Assembly (NCBI GenBank): GCA_947466585.1
Contig: CANIEU010000006.1
Coordinates: 58,124 to 122,123, forward strand
Reading direction: 5' to 3'
Length of the DNA: 64,000 nucleotides
DNA from: Fibrobacterota bacterium
GTDB lineage: Bacteria; Fibrobacterota; Fibrobacteria; UBA11236
This document shows, piece after piece, positions 25,117-34,343 of the stretch (the first letter of the stretch is position 1; each line of letters opens with the position of its first letter). Made by a program: the position numbers and the translations under genes. The notes under the pieces were generated by a model. That model was given only the letters and a program-made list of their open reading frames with translations, was not told where the DNA came from and searched no databases.

Positions 25117-27091
25117 ATGGGACACCGAAAAACCGGAGCCCCTGAACCACCGCGACCGTAAGTGCGTAAGCTCCACCCGTATAGATGGCAAGCTGAATGA
25201 GTGCGGGTTTCCACTTTCCCATTTCGTTGCGTGCCACGGCGACCGTGGGGAAGCATTGCAAGGCGATCAAGTAAAAAACGAGAATGCCCGCACATGTTGA
25301 TATGGTGAAGATCTTGCGACCCGTGTTCTCAAAGCGCAACTCCGAGAAACGCGCCAACAATTTTCCGGTCATGCCCGCCTTCCCGCCCGCGACATCCTTC
25401 GCTTCCCACACGCGGTACACCAGCGCCAACGAACCGACGAACACTTCGCGCGCCGCGAAGCCAGATATCAATGCGACACCGCCGCGCCAATCGAGCCCCA
25501 TGGGTTCGGTGACCGGCTGAATGAACTTTCCGATATGCGCCGCATACGACCGCGACACCGCCACATACTCGCGATCCGAACCATCTGCGGGCACGGGTTG
25601 GATCGGCGTATGCGTGAGCAGCCACAATCCCACGGCGATGGTAAGAATGGTCGGACCGGCCTTGCGGATGTATTGCCAGGTCTTGTGGAATGCCGACACC
25701 AGCACCACGCGCGGAACCGGTGCGCGCAGTGCGGGAAGCTCGAGCATGAAGCTGGTCGCGCCGCCGTCGCGCCCGCGCAGAAACCGGCTAGCGACCGTGG
25801 AAACGATCCCGCCCATCACGAATCCCAGCAAATACAATCCCGTCAACGCCATCCCACCCAGCCACGGCTGGTCGCGCGGCACCAGAAACGCCAGCAGCAA
25901 GGCATACACAGGCAGGCGTGCGCTGCAACTCATGAGCGGAATGATCAGCAGGGTGAGCATGCGCTCGCGCCGGTTCGGAATGGTACGCGCCGCGAGCATG
26001 GCCGGAATTGCGCAGGCGTAACCCGATAGCAGGGGCACGAAGGAACGCCCGTTCAACCCGATCGCAGACAAAGGACGATCGACCACAGCCGCACCGCGCG
26101 CCAGATATCCGGAATCCTCGAGCCAGCCCATCAGCAAAAAGAGAATCGCGATCTGCGGCAAAAACACCAACACCGCGCCCGCCCCCCCCACGACTCCGTC
26201 CGCAAGCAAATCGGTGATCCACGAAGCCGGCAGGATGGACTTCACCCCCGCCACCAGCAGGCCGAAGAAAGCGTCGACCCCGTCCATCAGCGGAGCGGCC
26301 AACCAAAAAATCGCGGTAAACATGCCGCACATCACCAAGAGAAAAATCGCGAGGCCCCAAACGGGATGCAACAGAATCCGGTCCGGCCCTGCATGCCGGG
26401 GAGCCGCAGGTAACCCGTCGCGACCCGCCTTTCCGAAAATTGGACGAATCGCCAGGGGCTCGAGGGCGTCTAGTGCGCGAAAGGTCTCCGCGATGCGCAC
26501 GTCATCGGTGACTGTTTCAAAGGCCGCGTGCGTGGCACTTGAGGGTCGGTCTCCCGGCTTTTTCACCGCCGTACGCAATGCGTGGGCGAGTTCTTCCAGA
26601 TTGGCCGGCTTGCGGGGGTCGAGCACCACCACCGGACAATCGATCAGATCCGAGAGGCGCTCGGCATCCACTCGTAACCCCTGCTTGCGCAAGAGATCTT
26701 CCATTGTGACGGCAAGAACAACGTTAAATCCGAGATCGAGTAGTTGCCGGGTCAGATAGAGGTGACGGGAAAGTTGCGTGGCATCCGCCACCGCAAGCAC
26801 GGCGGCCGGGCGCGTCGCGCCCGCGAAAAGCGCATCAACCGTGACCTTCTCGTCGGGCGATGCGGGAATCATGCTGGTGAGCCCCGGTGTGTCCATCACA
26901 CGGCAGGCGAAACCGGGAAGGTGGCGCGAGGCGCCCAGTGCATATTCCACCGTGGCGCCGGGATAGTTCACCGTGTTGTAGTGCGAACCGGTCAGCGCAT
27001 TGAACAACGTGGTCTTGCCCGAGTTTGCGGCGCCGACCAACGCGACTACGGGAAGCGGGCACGTTTCGGAAGTTGCCGCGTTGGAACTCAC
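25115..27091 (-). CDS. feoB: Ferrous iron transporter FeoB
   Basis: A 658-residue Fe(II) uptake protein with an N-terminal G domain and a membrane core. G motifs: G1 GAANSGKTTLFNALTG, switch region NYPGATVEY, G3 MDTPGLTS. G4 is unusual: TMED (129-132) replaces the normal NxxD. The membrane core has the two Gate-type repeats (YACAIPAMLAARTIPNRRER, PLMSCSARLPVYALL, LQCFPTVAVARNE). At 658 residues it is shorter than E. coli FeoB (about 770). It overlaps feoA by ATGA, so the two are co-translated. The altered G4 may weaken guanine-base recognition. Confidence 0.95.
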   Translation of the reverse strand: MSSNAATSETCPLPVVALVGAANSGKTTLFNALTGSHYNTVNYPGATVEYALGASRHLPGFACRVMDTPGLTSMIPASPDEKVTVDALFAGATRPAAVLAVADATQLSRHLYLTRQLLDLGFNVVLAVTMEDLLRKQGLRVDAERLSDLIDCPVVVLDPRKPANLEELAHALRTAVKKPGDRPSSATHAAFETVTDDVRIAETFRALDALEPLAIRPIFGKAGRDGLPAAPRHAGPDRILLHPVWGLAIFLLVMCGMFTAIFWLAAPLMDGVDAFFGLLVAGVKSILPASWITDLLADGVVGGAGAVLVFLPQIAILFLLMGWLEDSGYLARGAAVVDRPLSAIGLNGRSFVPLLSGYACAIPAMLAARTIPNRRERMLTLLIIPLMSCSARLPVYALLLAFLVPRDQPWLGGMALTGLYLLGFVMGGIVSTVASRFLRGRDGGATSFMLELPALRAPVPRVVLVSAFHKTWQYIRKAGPTILTIAVGLWLLTHTPIQPVPADGSDREYVAVSRSYAAHIGKFIQPVTEPMGLDWRGGVALISGFAAREVFVGSLALVYRVWEAKDVAGGKAGMTGKLLARFSELRFENTGRKIFTISTCAGILVFYLIALQCFPTVAVARNEMGKWKPALIQLAIYTGGAYALTVAVVQGLRFFGVP

Positions 27092-27486
27092 GACGCCCGC
27101 CCGTTACCCGTCGATACCTGAACACGCACGCGCACGCAGCGCGCCTCGTTTTTACGCAGCGCGATGGAGGCTCCGCGCAAGGCGAACACCAGCGGATCGC
27201 CGAAGGGCGTGGCCATCACGAACCGCACCCCGATGCCAGCGGTAAAACCGGATTCCAACAGGCGCCGATGCAAAGCGGAATCGCCATCCACGCTGTCCAC
27301 CAAGGCCTCCGTGTCGGCGCCCAAGGTCGCCAACCGTTCCAGCGTGATCAACTCAGCACCTGCGAAGGAACTCTCCGCTGCGCTTTGCGCCGGTAGTGCA
27401 GAATGCGCCGAATTTTCAGAATGTGCAGTGTAAGGCTTTAACCCTGGCGAGGGCTCGTCGAAAGATTCAACAGCGCTTTGGATCAT
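27088..27486 (-). CDS. feoA: FeoA-domain protein
   Basis: A 132-residue cytosolic protein whose C-terminal 85 residues form the SH3-like FeoA domain (GADTEALVDSVDGDSALHRR, LLESGFTAGIGVRFVMATPF, SIALRKNEARCVRVRV). The first 40 residues are an Ala/Ser-rich extension not found in the usual 75-residue FeoA, and may be disordered. It is the first gene of feoAB. A near-palindrome at 27515-27545 just upstream is a candidate iron-responsive operator. Confidence 0.85.
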   Translation of the reverse strand: MIQSAVESFDEPSPGLKPYTAHSENSAHSALPAQSAAESSFAGAELITLERLATLGADTEALVDSVDGDSALHRRLLESGFTAGIGVRFVMATPFGDPLVFALRGASIALRKNEARCVRVRVQVSTGNGRAS

Positions 27487-27514
27487 GCCTCATAAGGTAC
27501 TTATCCGGACTTCC

Positions 27515-27545
27515 CAAATCAAGAATCAGTCTCAATCTTGATTTG
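27515..27545 (-). promoter_or_regulatory. Candidate Fur-type operator of feoAB
   Basis: CAAATCAAGA and TCTTGATTTG form perfect 10-base arms 11 bases apart, 29 bases before feoA. On the coding strand the centre reads TTGAGACTGATTCTTGA, close to Fur-box-like TGAGAATGATTCTCA. The position and the iron-uptake genes behind it support iron control; which regulator binds is inference. It could also act as the terminator stem for the lipoprotein gene upstream, but there is no T-run. Confidence 0.5.
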
Positions 27546-27597
27546 AAAGCCGCCCGGGATGGCCGGAACCATGGAGTACACCCCAGATTCCTCTCCG

Positions 27598-28629
27598 CTA
27601 AAGGACGATCTCGCCCGGTACCACGACGTTCATCACCACCTTGCCGGCACGACCCAAATTCACGGTCATGCCAGTCGCAGTCGCCCCCGAAGGAACCGCC
27701 TCCACTGCCTGCCAAACCATCTCGATCGGATCTTCCACCGACACCTTGGCCGTTGAAATGTTTACTTCGCGCACCCCCCTGTACAACAAACGCTCGGGCG
27801 TGACACCCACCGTGTCTCCCTGCAGATAACCCTAGGTGGCGACCTCGAAGCGGTTCGCGCTCAAGCTGACGTAGTCGTACGACAAGGCAAACGGGGGATC
27901 CGCGTACACATCGGACGGCCTGAAAAAACGTTTGCCTTCGGACCCGTAAAGCAACGCGGTATCTGCAAAGAGAGTCCGCTGATCAGGTACACCCGTCGGC
28001 GAAATTCCCGGAAGACGCTCCATAACCAGGTTCCCGTTCACGATCAATTCCAAACGGTCGAAATACAACGCGCGCAACCCGCGCCCGGACCCTGGCACGC
28101 CGTCGGCCTCGATCTTTGCCGGCAACCTCAGTCGCGTTTCGTAAACCGCATAGCGCGGATCCACCGGCAGACTGCCGTTGAGGTATTCGTATGCGTCCAT
28201 GTCGTTGAGGGTCAGTGAACCGGCATAGCGGATCGAATCCTGCCCGTCGAACACCTGTACCATCGCGGTCCAAGCGCGATCGGGCTTCCGTTCGTAGCGC
28301 AAGAGCAGACTTTGCGCGTAGGCCGGTGACGGACTCAAATACGCGGGCTCTTTTGAAAGACGGCTTCCCTCCGGAGTGATGGTATCGCGCATCACCAGCT
28401 TTCCCGAAGTAAGCGTCACGATGGCGCGCTCAAGGCTTAGCGTGGCAAACCTGGAAGAAGCGAGCGCCCCCGATGGCTTGTACAAGCGTCCGTCCGCACC
28501 GATACGCACTTCGAGAGTCAATCGCGCCAGCCTCGGAACGCCACCGTGCCCAGAGTGCGTGTCCGTCAGGCACCCGGCTAGTATGAGGCATGTCAAGCAC
28601 CCGAGAAGCAAATTATACCGCAGGCGCAT
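27598..28629 (-). pseudogene. Lipoprotein gene interrupted by an in-frame amber codon
   Basis: Starting at the ATG at 28629 (AGAAGG upstream), the gene encodes a lipoprotein signal (LGCLTCLILAGCLTD) and about 265 residues ending FEVAT before TAG at 27832-27834. The same frame continues without interruption for another 77 codons (GYLQGDTVGVTPERLLY to VVPGEIVL, stop at 27598). The protein looks continuous across the TAG, which could be one C-to-T change from CAG (Gln). It may be a recent nonsense mutation, suppressed in vivo, or an assembly error. The family is not recognised; the composition suggests a surface lipoprotein of beta structure (VYETRLRLP, SLTLNDMDAYEYLNG). Confidence 0.7.
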
Positions 28630-28831
28630 GTTCCGAACCTTCTTGTGACACCTCTCGGGCAACGGTAGATAGGTGTTATTCAACCCTGCCCCACCTCGTT
28701 ATGATACGTCCGTCTCGATTCCAGCAACGCCATTATTTTTAAAATGTTTTATGTGTCACAAATTTGTTTGTCTTTTAGATGCGGAACCGCCTAATTCGGC
28801 ATTTGCGGCGTGTTCTACCTTTCTTCGCCAA

Positions 28832-29866
28832 ATGTTGACCATTCTGGAACCGACCCCTGAATCCCTGCGCAAAGCCGCAGAAGCGCTCCGTGCGGGCGAA
28901 CTCGTCGGCATGCCCACCGAAACAGTGTACGGACTTGCCGGTAACGCCTTCGACCCTGCCGTGCTGGCGCGCATCTTCGAGATCAAAAAGCGCCCGTTTT
29001 TCGACCCGTTGATCGTTCATGTGGCCGAGTTCACTGAAGTCGAAGCTCTCGTTCGGGACGTCCCTGCCGACGCGCGCCTCCTGATGGAGCGCTTCTGGCC
29101 CGGACCGATCACCCTCGTTCTGCCGAAAACCGATCGGGTACCCGACCTTGCCACCGCAGGGCTCGATACCGTGGCGGTGCGCATGCCGGCCCACCCCGTG
29201 GCCCGCGCCCTGCTGCGTGCGACGGGCCTCCCGCTCGCCGCGCCGAGTGCCAACCCGTTCGGCTGCCTCAGCCCCACCACCGCCCTGCACGTGGCCGAAG
29301 CGTTTTCAGAAGGCATCGCCCTCGTTCTCGATGGCGGCCCATGCCGCATCGGTGTGGAATCCACGGTCGTTGGCTGGGAAAACGGAGAACCGGTGATGCT
29401 GCGCCCGGGCGGCATCTCGCTGGAACTCCTGGAAGAGACCTTGGGGAAGAACGTCGCCGTCGCGGCAAATGGCGGGGAAGCATCGGAGGGGAAAGCCACC
29501 GCTTCGCCCGGCAACTTGCCCTGGCATTACGCCCCGCGCACCCCGCTTCGCTTGCTCACATCGGTGGCAAATGACATCCCTTCCCCAGGAAAGCCGGGAG
29601 GCGGCAGTAGCGGATTAATTTGGTTCGGTGCCGAGCCCGCACCAGAAGGATTCGTATTAGTAGAGAACTTGTCCGCTACGGCTGATTTGGCTGAAGCGGC
29701 GGAGAAACTCTTTGCAGCCCTACACCGGCTCGACGCCGCGGGGTTGGATGCGCTCGTCGCCGTCATGGTTCCCGAGCAGGGGCTCGGCCGCGCCATCAAC
29801 GAGCGTTTGCGCAAGGCGGCCGCCGCGCCGGTCGACCACCGCGACCAGCGCAACCGCCTTAAATAA
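28832..29866 (+). CDS. tsaC: Threonylcarbamoyl-AMP synthase, Sua5 type
   Basis: A 344-residue two-domain protein. The YrdC/TsaC domain (1-205) carries GMPTETVYGLAGNA, KKRPFFDPLIVHV, RFWPGPITLVL, PSANPFGCLSPTTALHV and RIGVESTVVG. The C-terminal Sua5 domain follows after PWHYAPRTPLRLL, making it the long Sua5 form rather than short TsaC. It makes threonylcarbamoyl-AMP from Thr, bicarbonate and ATP for the t6A37 tRNA modification. The start is chosen at MLTILEP because the earlier in-frame Met at 28673 precedes non-family sequence. It has no clear Shine-Dalgarno. Confidence 0.92.
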   Translation: MLTILEPTPESLRKAAEALRAGELVGMPTETVYGLAGNAFDPAVLARIFEIKKRPFFDPLIVHVAEFTEVEALVRDVPADARLLMERFWPGPITLVLPKTDRVPDLATAGLDTVAVRMPAHPVARALLRATGLPLAAPSANPFGCLSPTTALHVAEAFSEGIALVLDGGPCRIGVESTVVGWENGEPVMLRPGGISLELLEETLGKNVAVAANGGEASEGKATASPGNLPWHYAPRTPLRLLTSVANDIPSPGKPGGGSSGLIWFGAEPAPEGFVLVENLSATADLAEAAEKLFAALHRLDAAGLDALVAVMVPEQGLGRAINERLRKAAAAPVDHRDQRNRLK

Positions 29867-29871
29867 TCAAG

Positions 29872-30864
29872 TCACTTGGACCGCAACGTCTCGCGGTAAT
29901 CCTTGACGCGGTCCCAACCGTGGGGCGGTATCACCGCGCCCAGCACCTGCACAACTTCCGATCCGATTTTGGAACCGAGATTGGCCGCGCCCTCGAGCCC
30001 GAGATCGTGGTTGATGCCGTAGAGAAATCCGGAAGCCCACAAATCGCCCGCGCCGGTGGTGTCGAGGGCCTTCACCGTGTGAGCCAGCACATCGAGGCGA
30101 TTTTTGCCCTGCGCGATCAGCGCACCATGCTTGCCCCGTTTGACGACCGCAAGGTCCGCTTTGCTCGCAAAGGCCTCGAGCGAATCCGACTCACCGAGGC
30201 CGGTATAAGCGTGCGCTTCGTCTTCGTTTGCGAGAATGATGTCCACGCTGCGCTTCGCGAACAGTTCGTCGAGGTACTCGCGCATCACCTGCACTACCTG
30301 GAATGAACCGAGGTCAAGCGACACCTTTGCGTGATGCTTGCGCGCCAATTCCAAAACCTTTTCCACCACCGGCCGGTTGAAGAGGAGGTAGCCTTCGAGA
30401 TGCACGAGGTTGGCGCCTTCCAGATCGGCGTCGCCGATATCGCCCGGGTTCAGGGAAGACGAGGCGCCCAGAAAAGTGAACATGGTGCGCTGGGTGTCGG
30501 GCGTCACCACCGACAGCACGTGGCCGGTTTCGGCATCTTCCGAAATGCGGACGCGCTCTTCGACACCGGCCTGGCGCAATCCCGCGCGAAAACTGTCGCC
30601 CAAAGCATCCTGCCCCACGCGCCCGATCATTCTGGCCCGGCCACCCAGGTTACCGATCCCCACCAAGGTGTTAGAAGCGGAACCTCCTGGGGCCGTTTTG
30701 ACCCCACTTGAAGAGGATTCCAAAGCCGTCCGGATGACGGGTGCCTCCACAAGGGTCATCCCACCCTTTTCGGCTCCGAGTTTACTCAAAAAGTCATCTT
30801 TTTCCTCTAAAAGCAAATCCATGAGGGCTGCACCCACACCAACGGTGACCGGACCTTGTGACAT
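29872..30864 (-). CDS. PfkB-family sugar kinase, probably adenosine kinase
   Basis: A 330-residue ribokinase-family enzyme. It has the first PfkB signature region (TAPGGSASNTLVGIGNLGGR) and the second signature with catalytic Asp (ALDTTGAGDLWASGFLYG). The pattern GGSASNT plus the A/D-rich start (GVGAALMDLLLEEKDDFLSK) matches bacterial adenosine-kinase-like members; inosine or other nucleosides remain possible. The start at 30864 has a strong Shine-Dalgarno (AAAGGAGCT). It converges with tsaC and diverges from the trans-envelope operon. Confidence 0.85.
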   Translation of the reverse strand: MSQGPVTVGVGAALMDLLLEEKDDFLSKLGAEKGGMTLVEAPVIRTALESSSSGVKTAPGGSASNTLVGIGNLGGRARMIGRVGQDALGDSFRAGLRQAGVEERVRISEDAETGHVLSVVTPDTQRTMFTFLGASSSLNPGDIGDADLEGANLVHLEGYLLFNRPVVEKVLELARKHHAKVSLDLGSFQVVQVMREYLDELFAKRSVDIILANEDEAHAYTGLGESDSLEAFASKADLAVVKRGKHGALIAQGKNRLDVLAHTVKALDTTGAGDLWASGFLYGINHDLGLEGAANLGSKIGSEVVQVLGAVIPPHGWDRVKDYRETLRSK

Positions 30865-31064
30865 TTTTAGAGCTCCTTTCGATCGGGACTGTAATGTTAG
30901 AAACCCCGATTTGCACCGAATATCCCTGAATGCCAAAAGTTTCCTTCGGTCTTTTCTTAGGGGGGGGCGTATATTAGTTCAAACAAGAATCCCCATTTTT
31001 CGCCTCTTTTTGAGGCGTCAAGACGGGCCAAGAAACTCGCCACAGACTTCTAACCAGTACCTGC

Positions 31065-32513
31065 ATGCATAAAACTGTGGAAAACAGGGCTGCGAGAGCA
31101 TTCTCGCGGGGTTGGGGTCTTTGCCCCCGTCTTGGGATGGTTCTGGCCTTGCTTGCCGTTCAGGCGCTGGCGGAGTCCTATCCCCCGCGGGAGGACAACC
31201 CGCGTTTGGCGCCGATTCCCCGTAGGATGGTGGTGGTTAAACCCGTGCCCGCCGTGAAACTGGTGCCGGTTCTGGCCCTCCCAGACAGCCTGCCGGACAG
31301 CCTACGCACGGCAACGACCGATTCGGTCCCCGATTCGCTTTCAACAGGGAAACTTGCTGCGACCACGGCAGCACACGCCGCCGTCAAACCCGAGATCCGC
31401 GACGCTGCTTACGAACTGTTTGAAATCCAGGATCATAAGCTTGTAGCCCAGCTGTGGAAATTCGGCGGACTCGACAGCCTACCCGAGCCGGGCAATTATC
31501 AGGTTCTGCTCGTTGAAGACAGTATTCCCCGAGCCTGGTTGATGCGCGAAGGCACCCAGATGGGAAGCCTCCCCACCGAGAAGATGGCATGGGTACGACA
31601 GCGCCTGCACACATCCTTGGCGCTCAATGACGGAGGCATGTCCCGAACCCTCAGTTCGGGATTCTGGGGCAACTTCTGGAACCCCGGCGATTTGCTTGAA
31701 CCGTTCCAGTGGAAAACCGGGATGGAATTCAATACGACCCAATCCGGAGCCACCTTCGCACACACCACGCCCTTATTCGAACAGCGCTACGACCTGACGT
31801 TCACGCAGCGTCCGGCGGTATGGCTCACCACCGAAGTCGGCACCCATTTCGCCCGGCAAAACGGAGGGCTGCGCCGCAATTTGTACGACCCCCGCGACAC
31901 GCGCGCCAACTGGGATCCTTGGGGCAAGTTCGTCCCGTGGTGGCATGCCGCGATCGGAGTTCCCGGCGTCAAATGGGAAGTGGCTCTGGCCAACCGCGTG
32001 TTCCCTGAGTATTACTGGCTCGATCCCCATGCAGGCGAAGGCAGCTTCAAGCTGGGAATTGCGCGCGGAAACTTCAGGCCCGATACCGTCGTCGTATACT
32101 CGGACGGTTCGGTCATGCGCCGCTGGAACAGCGATGGAGAAAGCCCGAAACCTTCGCCCACCAATCTCTCGCAGACCTTGCGCGTGAAGGCCGGAAACAT
32201 CCGCTATGCAGCGCATTTCGATGCGGACATGTACCGCCATCCGATTCACGAAGTCCTCTTCGACGAACTCTATGCGCCCTTCGGACAATGGGCGATCGGC
32301 TTCATCGCCTCGGGACACGCCATGCACTCGCGGTTGCGTTTGGATCTGCTTCCTTGGCACACCGGCATTGGCCCCGCCTCTTACGGGGCCCGCGCCCGCG
32401 CTTATTTCCTGCGTCTGAATATCGATTATCGCGATGCCGATACCTACCGGATCGGCCTTTCCACCAATGTGCTGTTCGATGGCCCCTTCCTGCGGCCTGG
32501 AGAAAACCCATGA
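31065..32513 (+). CDS. Outer-membrane protein, first gene of a Tol/Exb-like trans-envelope unit
   Basis: A 482-residue exported protein. A signal peptide ends near QALA-ES (residue 37), followed by a low-complexity Pro/Asp/Ser linker (LPDSLPDSLRTATTDSVPDS) and a region of about 90 residues (AAYELFEIQDHKLVAQLWKF). The last 270 residues alternate aromatic/polar residues as in a beta-barrel (WKTGMEFNTTQSGATFAHTT, FFLRLNID-type strands). No named family recognised. It overlaps the next gene by ATGA, so translation is coupled to a TolQ-like protein. I infer it is the outer-membrane partner of that energised complex. Confidence 0.65.
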   Translation: MHKTVENRAARAFSRGWGLCPRLGMVLALLAVQALAESYPPREDNPRLAPIPRRMVVVKPVPAVKLVPVLALPDSLPDSLRTATTDSVPDSLSTGKLAATTAAHAAVKPEIRDAAYELFEIQDHKLVAQLWKFGGLDSLPEPGNYQVLLVEDSIPRAWLMREGTQMGSLPTEKMAWVRQRLHTSLALNDGGMSRTLSSGFWGNFWNPGDLLEPFQWKTGMEFNTTQSGATFAHTTPLFEQRYDLTFTQRPAVWLTTEVGTHFARQNGGLRRNLYDPRDTRANWDPWGKFVPWWHAAIGVPGVKWEVALANRVFPEYYWLDPHAGEGSFKLGIARGNFRPDTVVVYSDGSVMRRWNSDGESPKPSPTNLSQTLRVKAGNIRYAAHFDADMYRHPIHEVLFDELYAPFGQWAIGFIASGHAMHSRLRLDLLPWHTGIGPASYGARARAYFLRLNIDYRDADTYRIGLSTNVLFDGPFLRPGENP

Positions 32514-33748
32514 ACCTTCCCCTGAGCAAAACGGTTCCTTCGCCACTGAAAAACGCCGTAAATACCCTCGCCGGGGTTCGCAAGACCATGCGCATGGGAC
32601 AGCTATTGCCGCTGGCGATCATCGCCTGCGCGGCGATCGGGTTGGTCGCTTCCAACGTACTGCTCTTCCAAAACGCCTTCCTCGCCCTATTCCTCGGAAT
32701 CATCTTCGTGGTGTTCGTGGCCGGCCAAGCCGTGGCTTTTAACCAACTCCGGCGGTTGCGCAAGGTGGTCACCAGCGTGGAAAAAACCCTGCAAACGCTG
32801 GTGGAGGCGGGTGCCGAACCCGATCTTGAAAACCTCAAGGCGGCCCTTGAAGCCGATGTACCTGAAGGGATTCTGCGCGACCTGATCTTGCGCTGGACCG
32901 AACTTGGGGTGCGCGGCAGTGCCACGGGTTACGAGACCTTGCTCGAGGACGCACTCGACCGCCGCGCCATCGAAGACAACCGCATGCTCACGCTGCATGC
33001 CACCATCAACCGCACCACGCTGAAACTGGGCTTTCTGGGAACGCTGATCGGCATCATCCTCACCTTCCCGCCCATGAAGCGAGCCGTACTCGGTTTGTCT
33101 GACAGCGACGGCGAGCTGAAGTTCATCCGCGACATCGCCCTCGCCATCGACGGCGACCAATACGCCATTCTCAGCACGCTGATCGCAACGGGTCTTTCCA
33201 TTCTCGTCGAATTCGTAACCATCCAGTTGCTGGAGCGGATCCTCCACGGGCTCGACATGGTGCAGTCCGACGTCAACGACTGGAACGCGATCTGCCTACA
33301 GCCCGCGATCGCCCGCCGCCGCGACGGCTCGGGACCGGCCGCAGAACTGGAAAAGAGCCAGTCGCGCATGGAGCTCGCCCTGCTGCGCGCACAACAAACG
33401 CTCGAACGTCATCTCACCGAACTCACCGCTGCCATGGGCGTCGCCGGCGCGCAACTCGGTCAGGTGGTCGACCTGCAGGCCACCGCCGCGAAACGGCTCG
33501 AGGAGTTGGCCGGTTATGACAAGCTCGCCCTCTCGCTTTCCCAATCACAACAGGTGCTGGAGCAACAACTTGGATCGCTCACCGACACGCTGCGCGTTTC
33601 CGGATCGCAACTCGGACAGGTTGCGGACGCGCAGTCATTGCTGAGCCGTCGCGTCACCGAACTCACCGATTACGAACGGCAGTATCGCGCCTTCCTCTCA
33701 ACGAAACAAAAGTCCGCCGTACCCGATTCCCTGCGCGGAGAAAACTGA
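32510..33748 (+). CDS. MotA/TolQ/ExbB-like proton-channel protein with repeated coiled-coil tail
   Basis: A 412-residue inner-membrane protein. Helices lie at about 31-53 and 57-80, a cytosolic region at 85-170, then two core helices: 171-190 with LGFLGTLIGIILTF, matching the MotA/TolQ/ExbB signature, and 217-242 with LSTLIATGLSILVEF. Residues 280-395 are coiled coil and hold a 52-residue duplication (QLGQV at 315 and 367; LERHLTEL at 298 and LEQQLGSL at 350). Family members use the proton gradient to drive a partner (MotB, TolR, ExbD) in the envelope. The four-helix order resembles MotA; the coiled-coil tail is not usual for TolQ or ExbB. Confidence 0.8.
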   Translation: MNLPLSKTVPSPLKNAVNTLAGVRKTMRMGQLLPLAIIACAAIGLVASNVLLFQNAFLALFLGIIFVVFVAGQAVAFNQLRRLRKVVTSVEKTLQTLVEAGAEPDLENLKAALEADVPEGILRDLILRWTELGVRGSATGYETLLEDALDRRAIEDNRMLTLHATINRTTLKLGFLGTLIGIILTFPPMKRAVLGLSDSDGELKFIRDIALAIDGDQYAILSTLIATGLSILVEFVTIQLLERILHGLDMVQSDVNDWNAICLQPAIARRRDGSGPAAELEKSQSRMELALLRAQQTLERHLTELTAAMGVAGAQLGQVVDLQATAAKRLEELAGYDKLALSLSQSQQVLEQQLGSLTDTLRVSGSQLGQVADAQSLLSRRVTELTDYERQYRAFLSTKQKSAVPDSLRGEN

Positions 33749-34296
33749 TGCGCAGAAGGCGTCATCGCGCAAACTCCCAAAACATGCTGGGGGACGGAAC
33801 AAGCTTCGAGGAAGTCTTGACCGTGATCACCGTGCTGCTGCTGCTGCGCGTGATGTTCATGGTGCCCATGGTGAACCTCGACAAGGCGAAAACCGTCGCC
33901 GCCATCAAGGGAGACCGGTATTGGTCCACGGCCGTGGTCCGCATCCTCAACACGCCCCCGACCGGAAGCACCGCACGGCCTTACGGCGCCGCCTTCGGCA
34001 TCGCCGACAACAAGGTGGTGGTCACGCAAGACGGACGCCATGTACTCCTGGAAGCAGTCGACGCCGACAGCAGCCTTCTCGTGATCCGGCATACCCCCGA
34101 CAATCGGGAATTCGTGGCCATGCGCGTGCAAGGCAGCGGCAGCGCCCGCACCTTCCGCCGAGGGCGCCTGCTGTGGAGCCAGTCCGAGCAGGAATGGTTC
34201 GTCGGCACCGATACTGTCGACTACGGCAGTGACCCGTCCTCGATCGCCATCGAAAAAGAATACCGCGCCTTCACCAAACGGGAACGGGGTTATTGA
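33748..34296 (+). CDS. ExbD/TolR-like single-helix partner protein
   Basis: A 182-residue protein with a basic N-terminus (RRRRHR), one membrane helix at about 19-42 (SFEEVLTVITVLLLLRVMF) and a periplasmic domain. The helix lines up with ExbD/TolR (pattern F-x-D-V-hydrophobic), with Glu22 where the proton-carrying Asp sits in ExbD. Overall similarity to ExbD beyond the helix is low. The periplasmic domain (FGIADNKVVVTQDGRH, RRGRLLWSQSEQEWFVG) is unrecognised. The ATG overlaps the TolQ-like stop by one base (TGATG). The assignment rests on helix pattern plus operon position, so it is tentative. Confidence 0.65.
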   Translation: MRRRRHRANSQNMLGDGTSFEEVLTVITVLLLLRVMFMVPMVNLDKAKTVAAIKGDRYWSTAVVRILNTPPTGSTARPYGAAFGIADNKVVVTQDGRHVLLEAVDADSSLLVIRHTPDNREFVAMRVQGSGSARTFRRGRLLWSQSEQEWFVGTDTVDYGSDPSSIAIEKEYRAFTKRERGY

Positions 34297-34343
34297 CATG
34301 AACCCCGGCATCTTTTTTGTTTTTTCCGGAGCGAGACCTTAAC

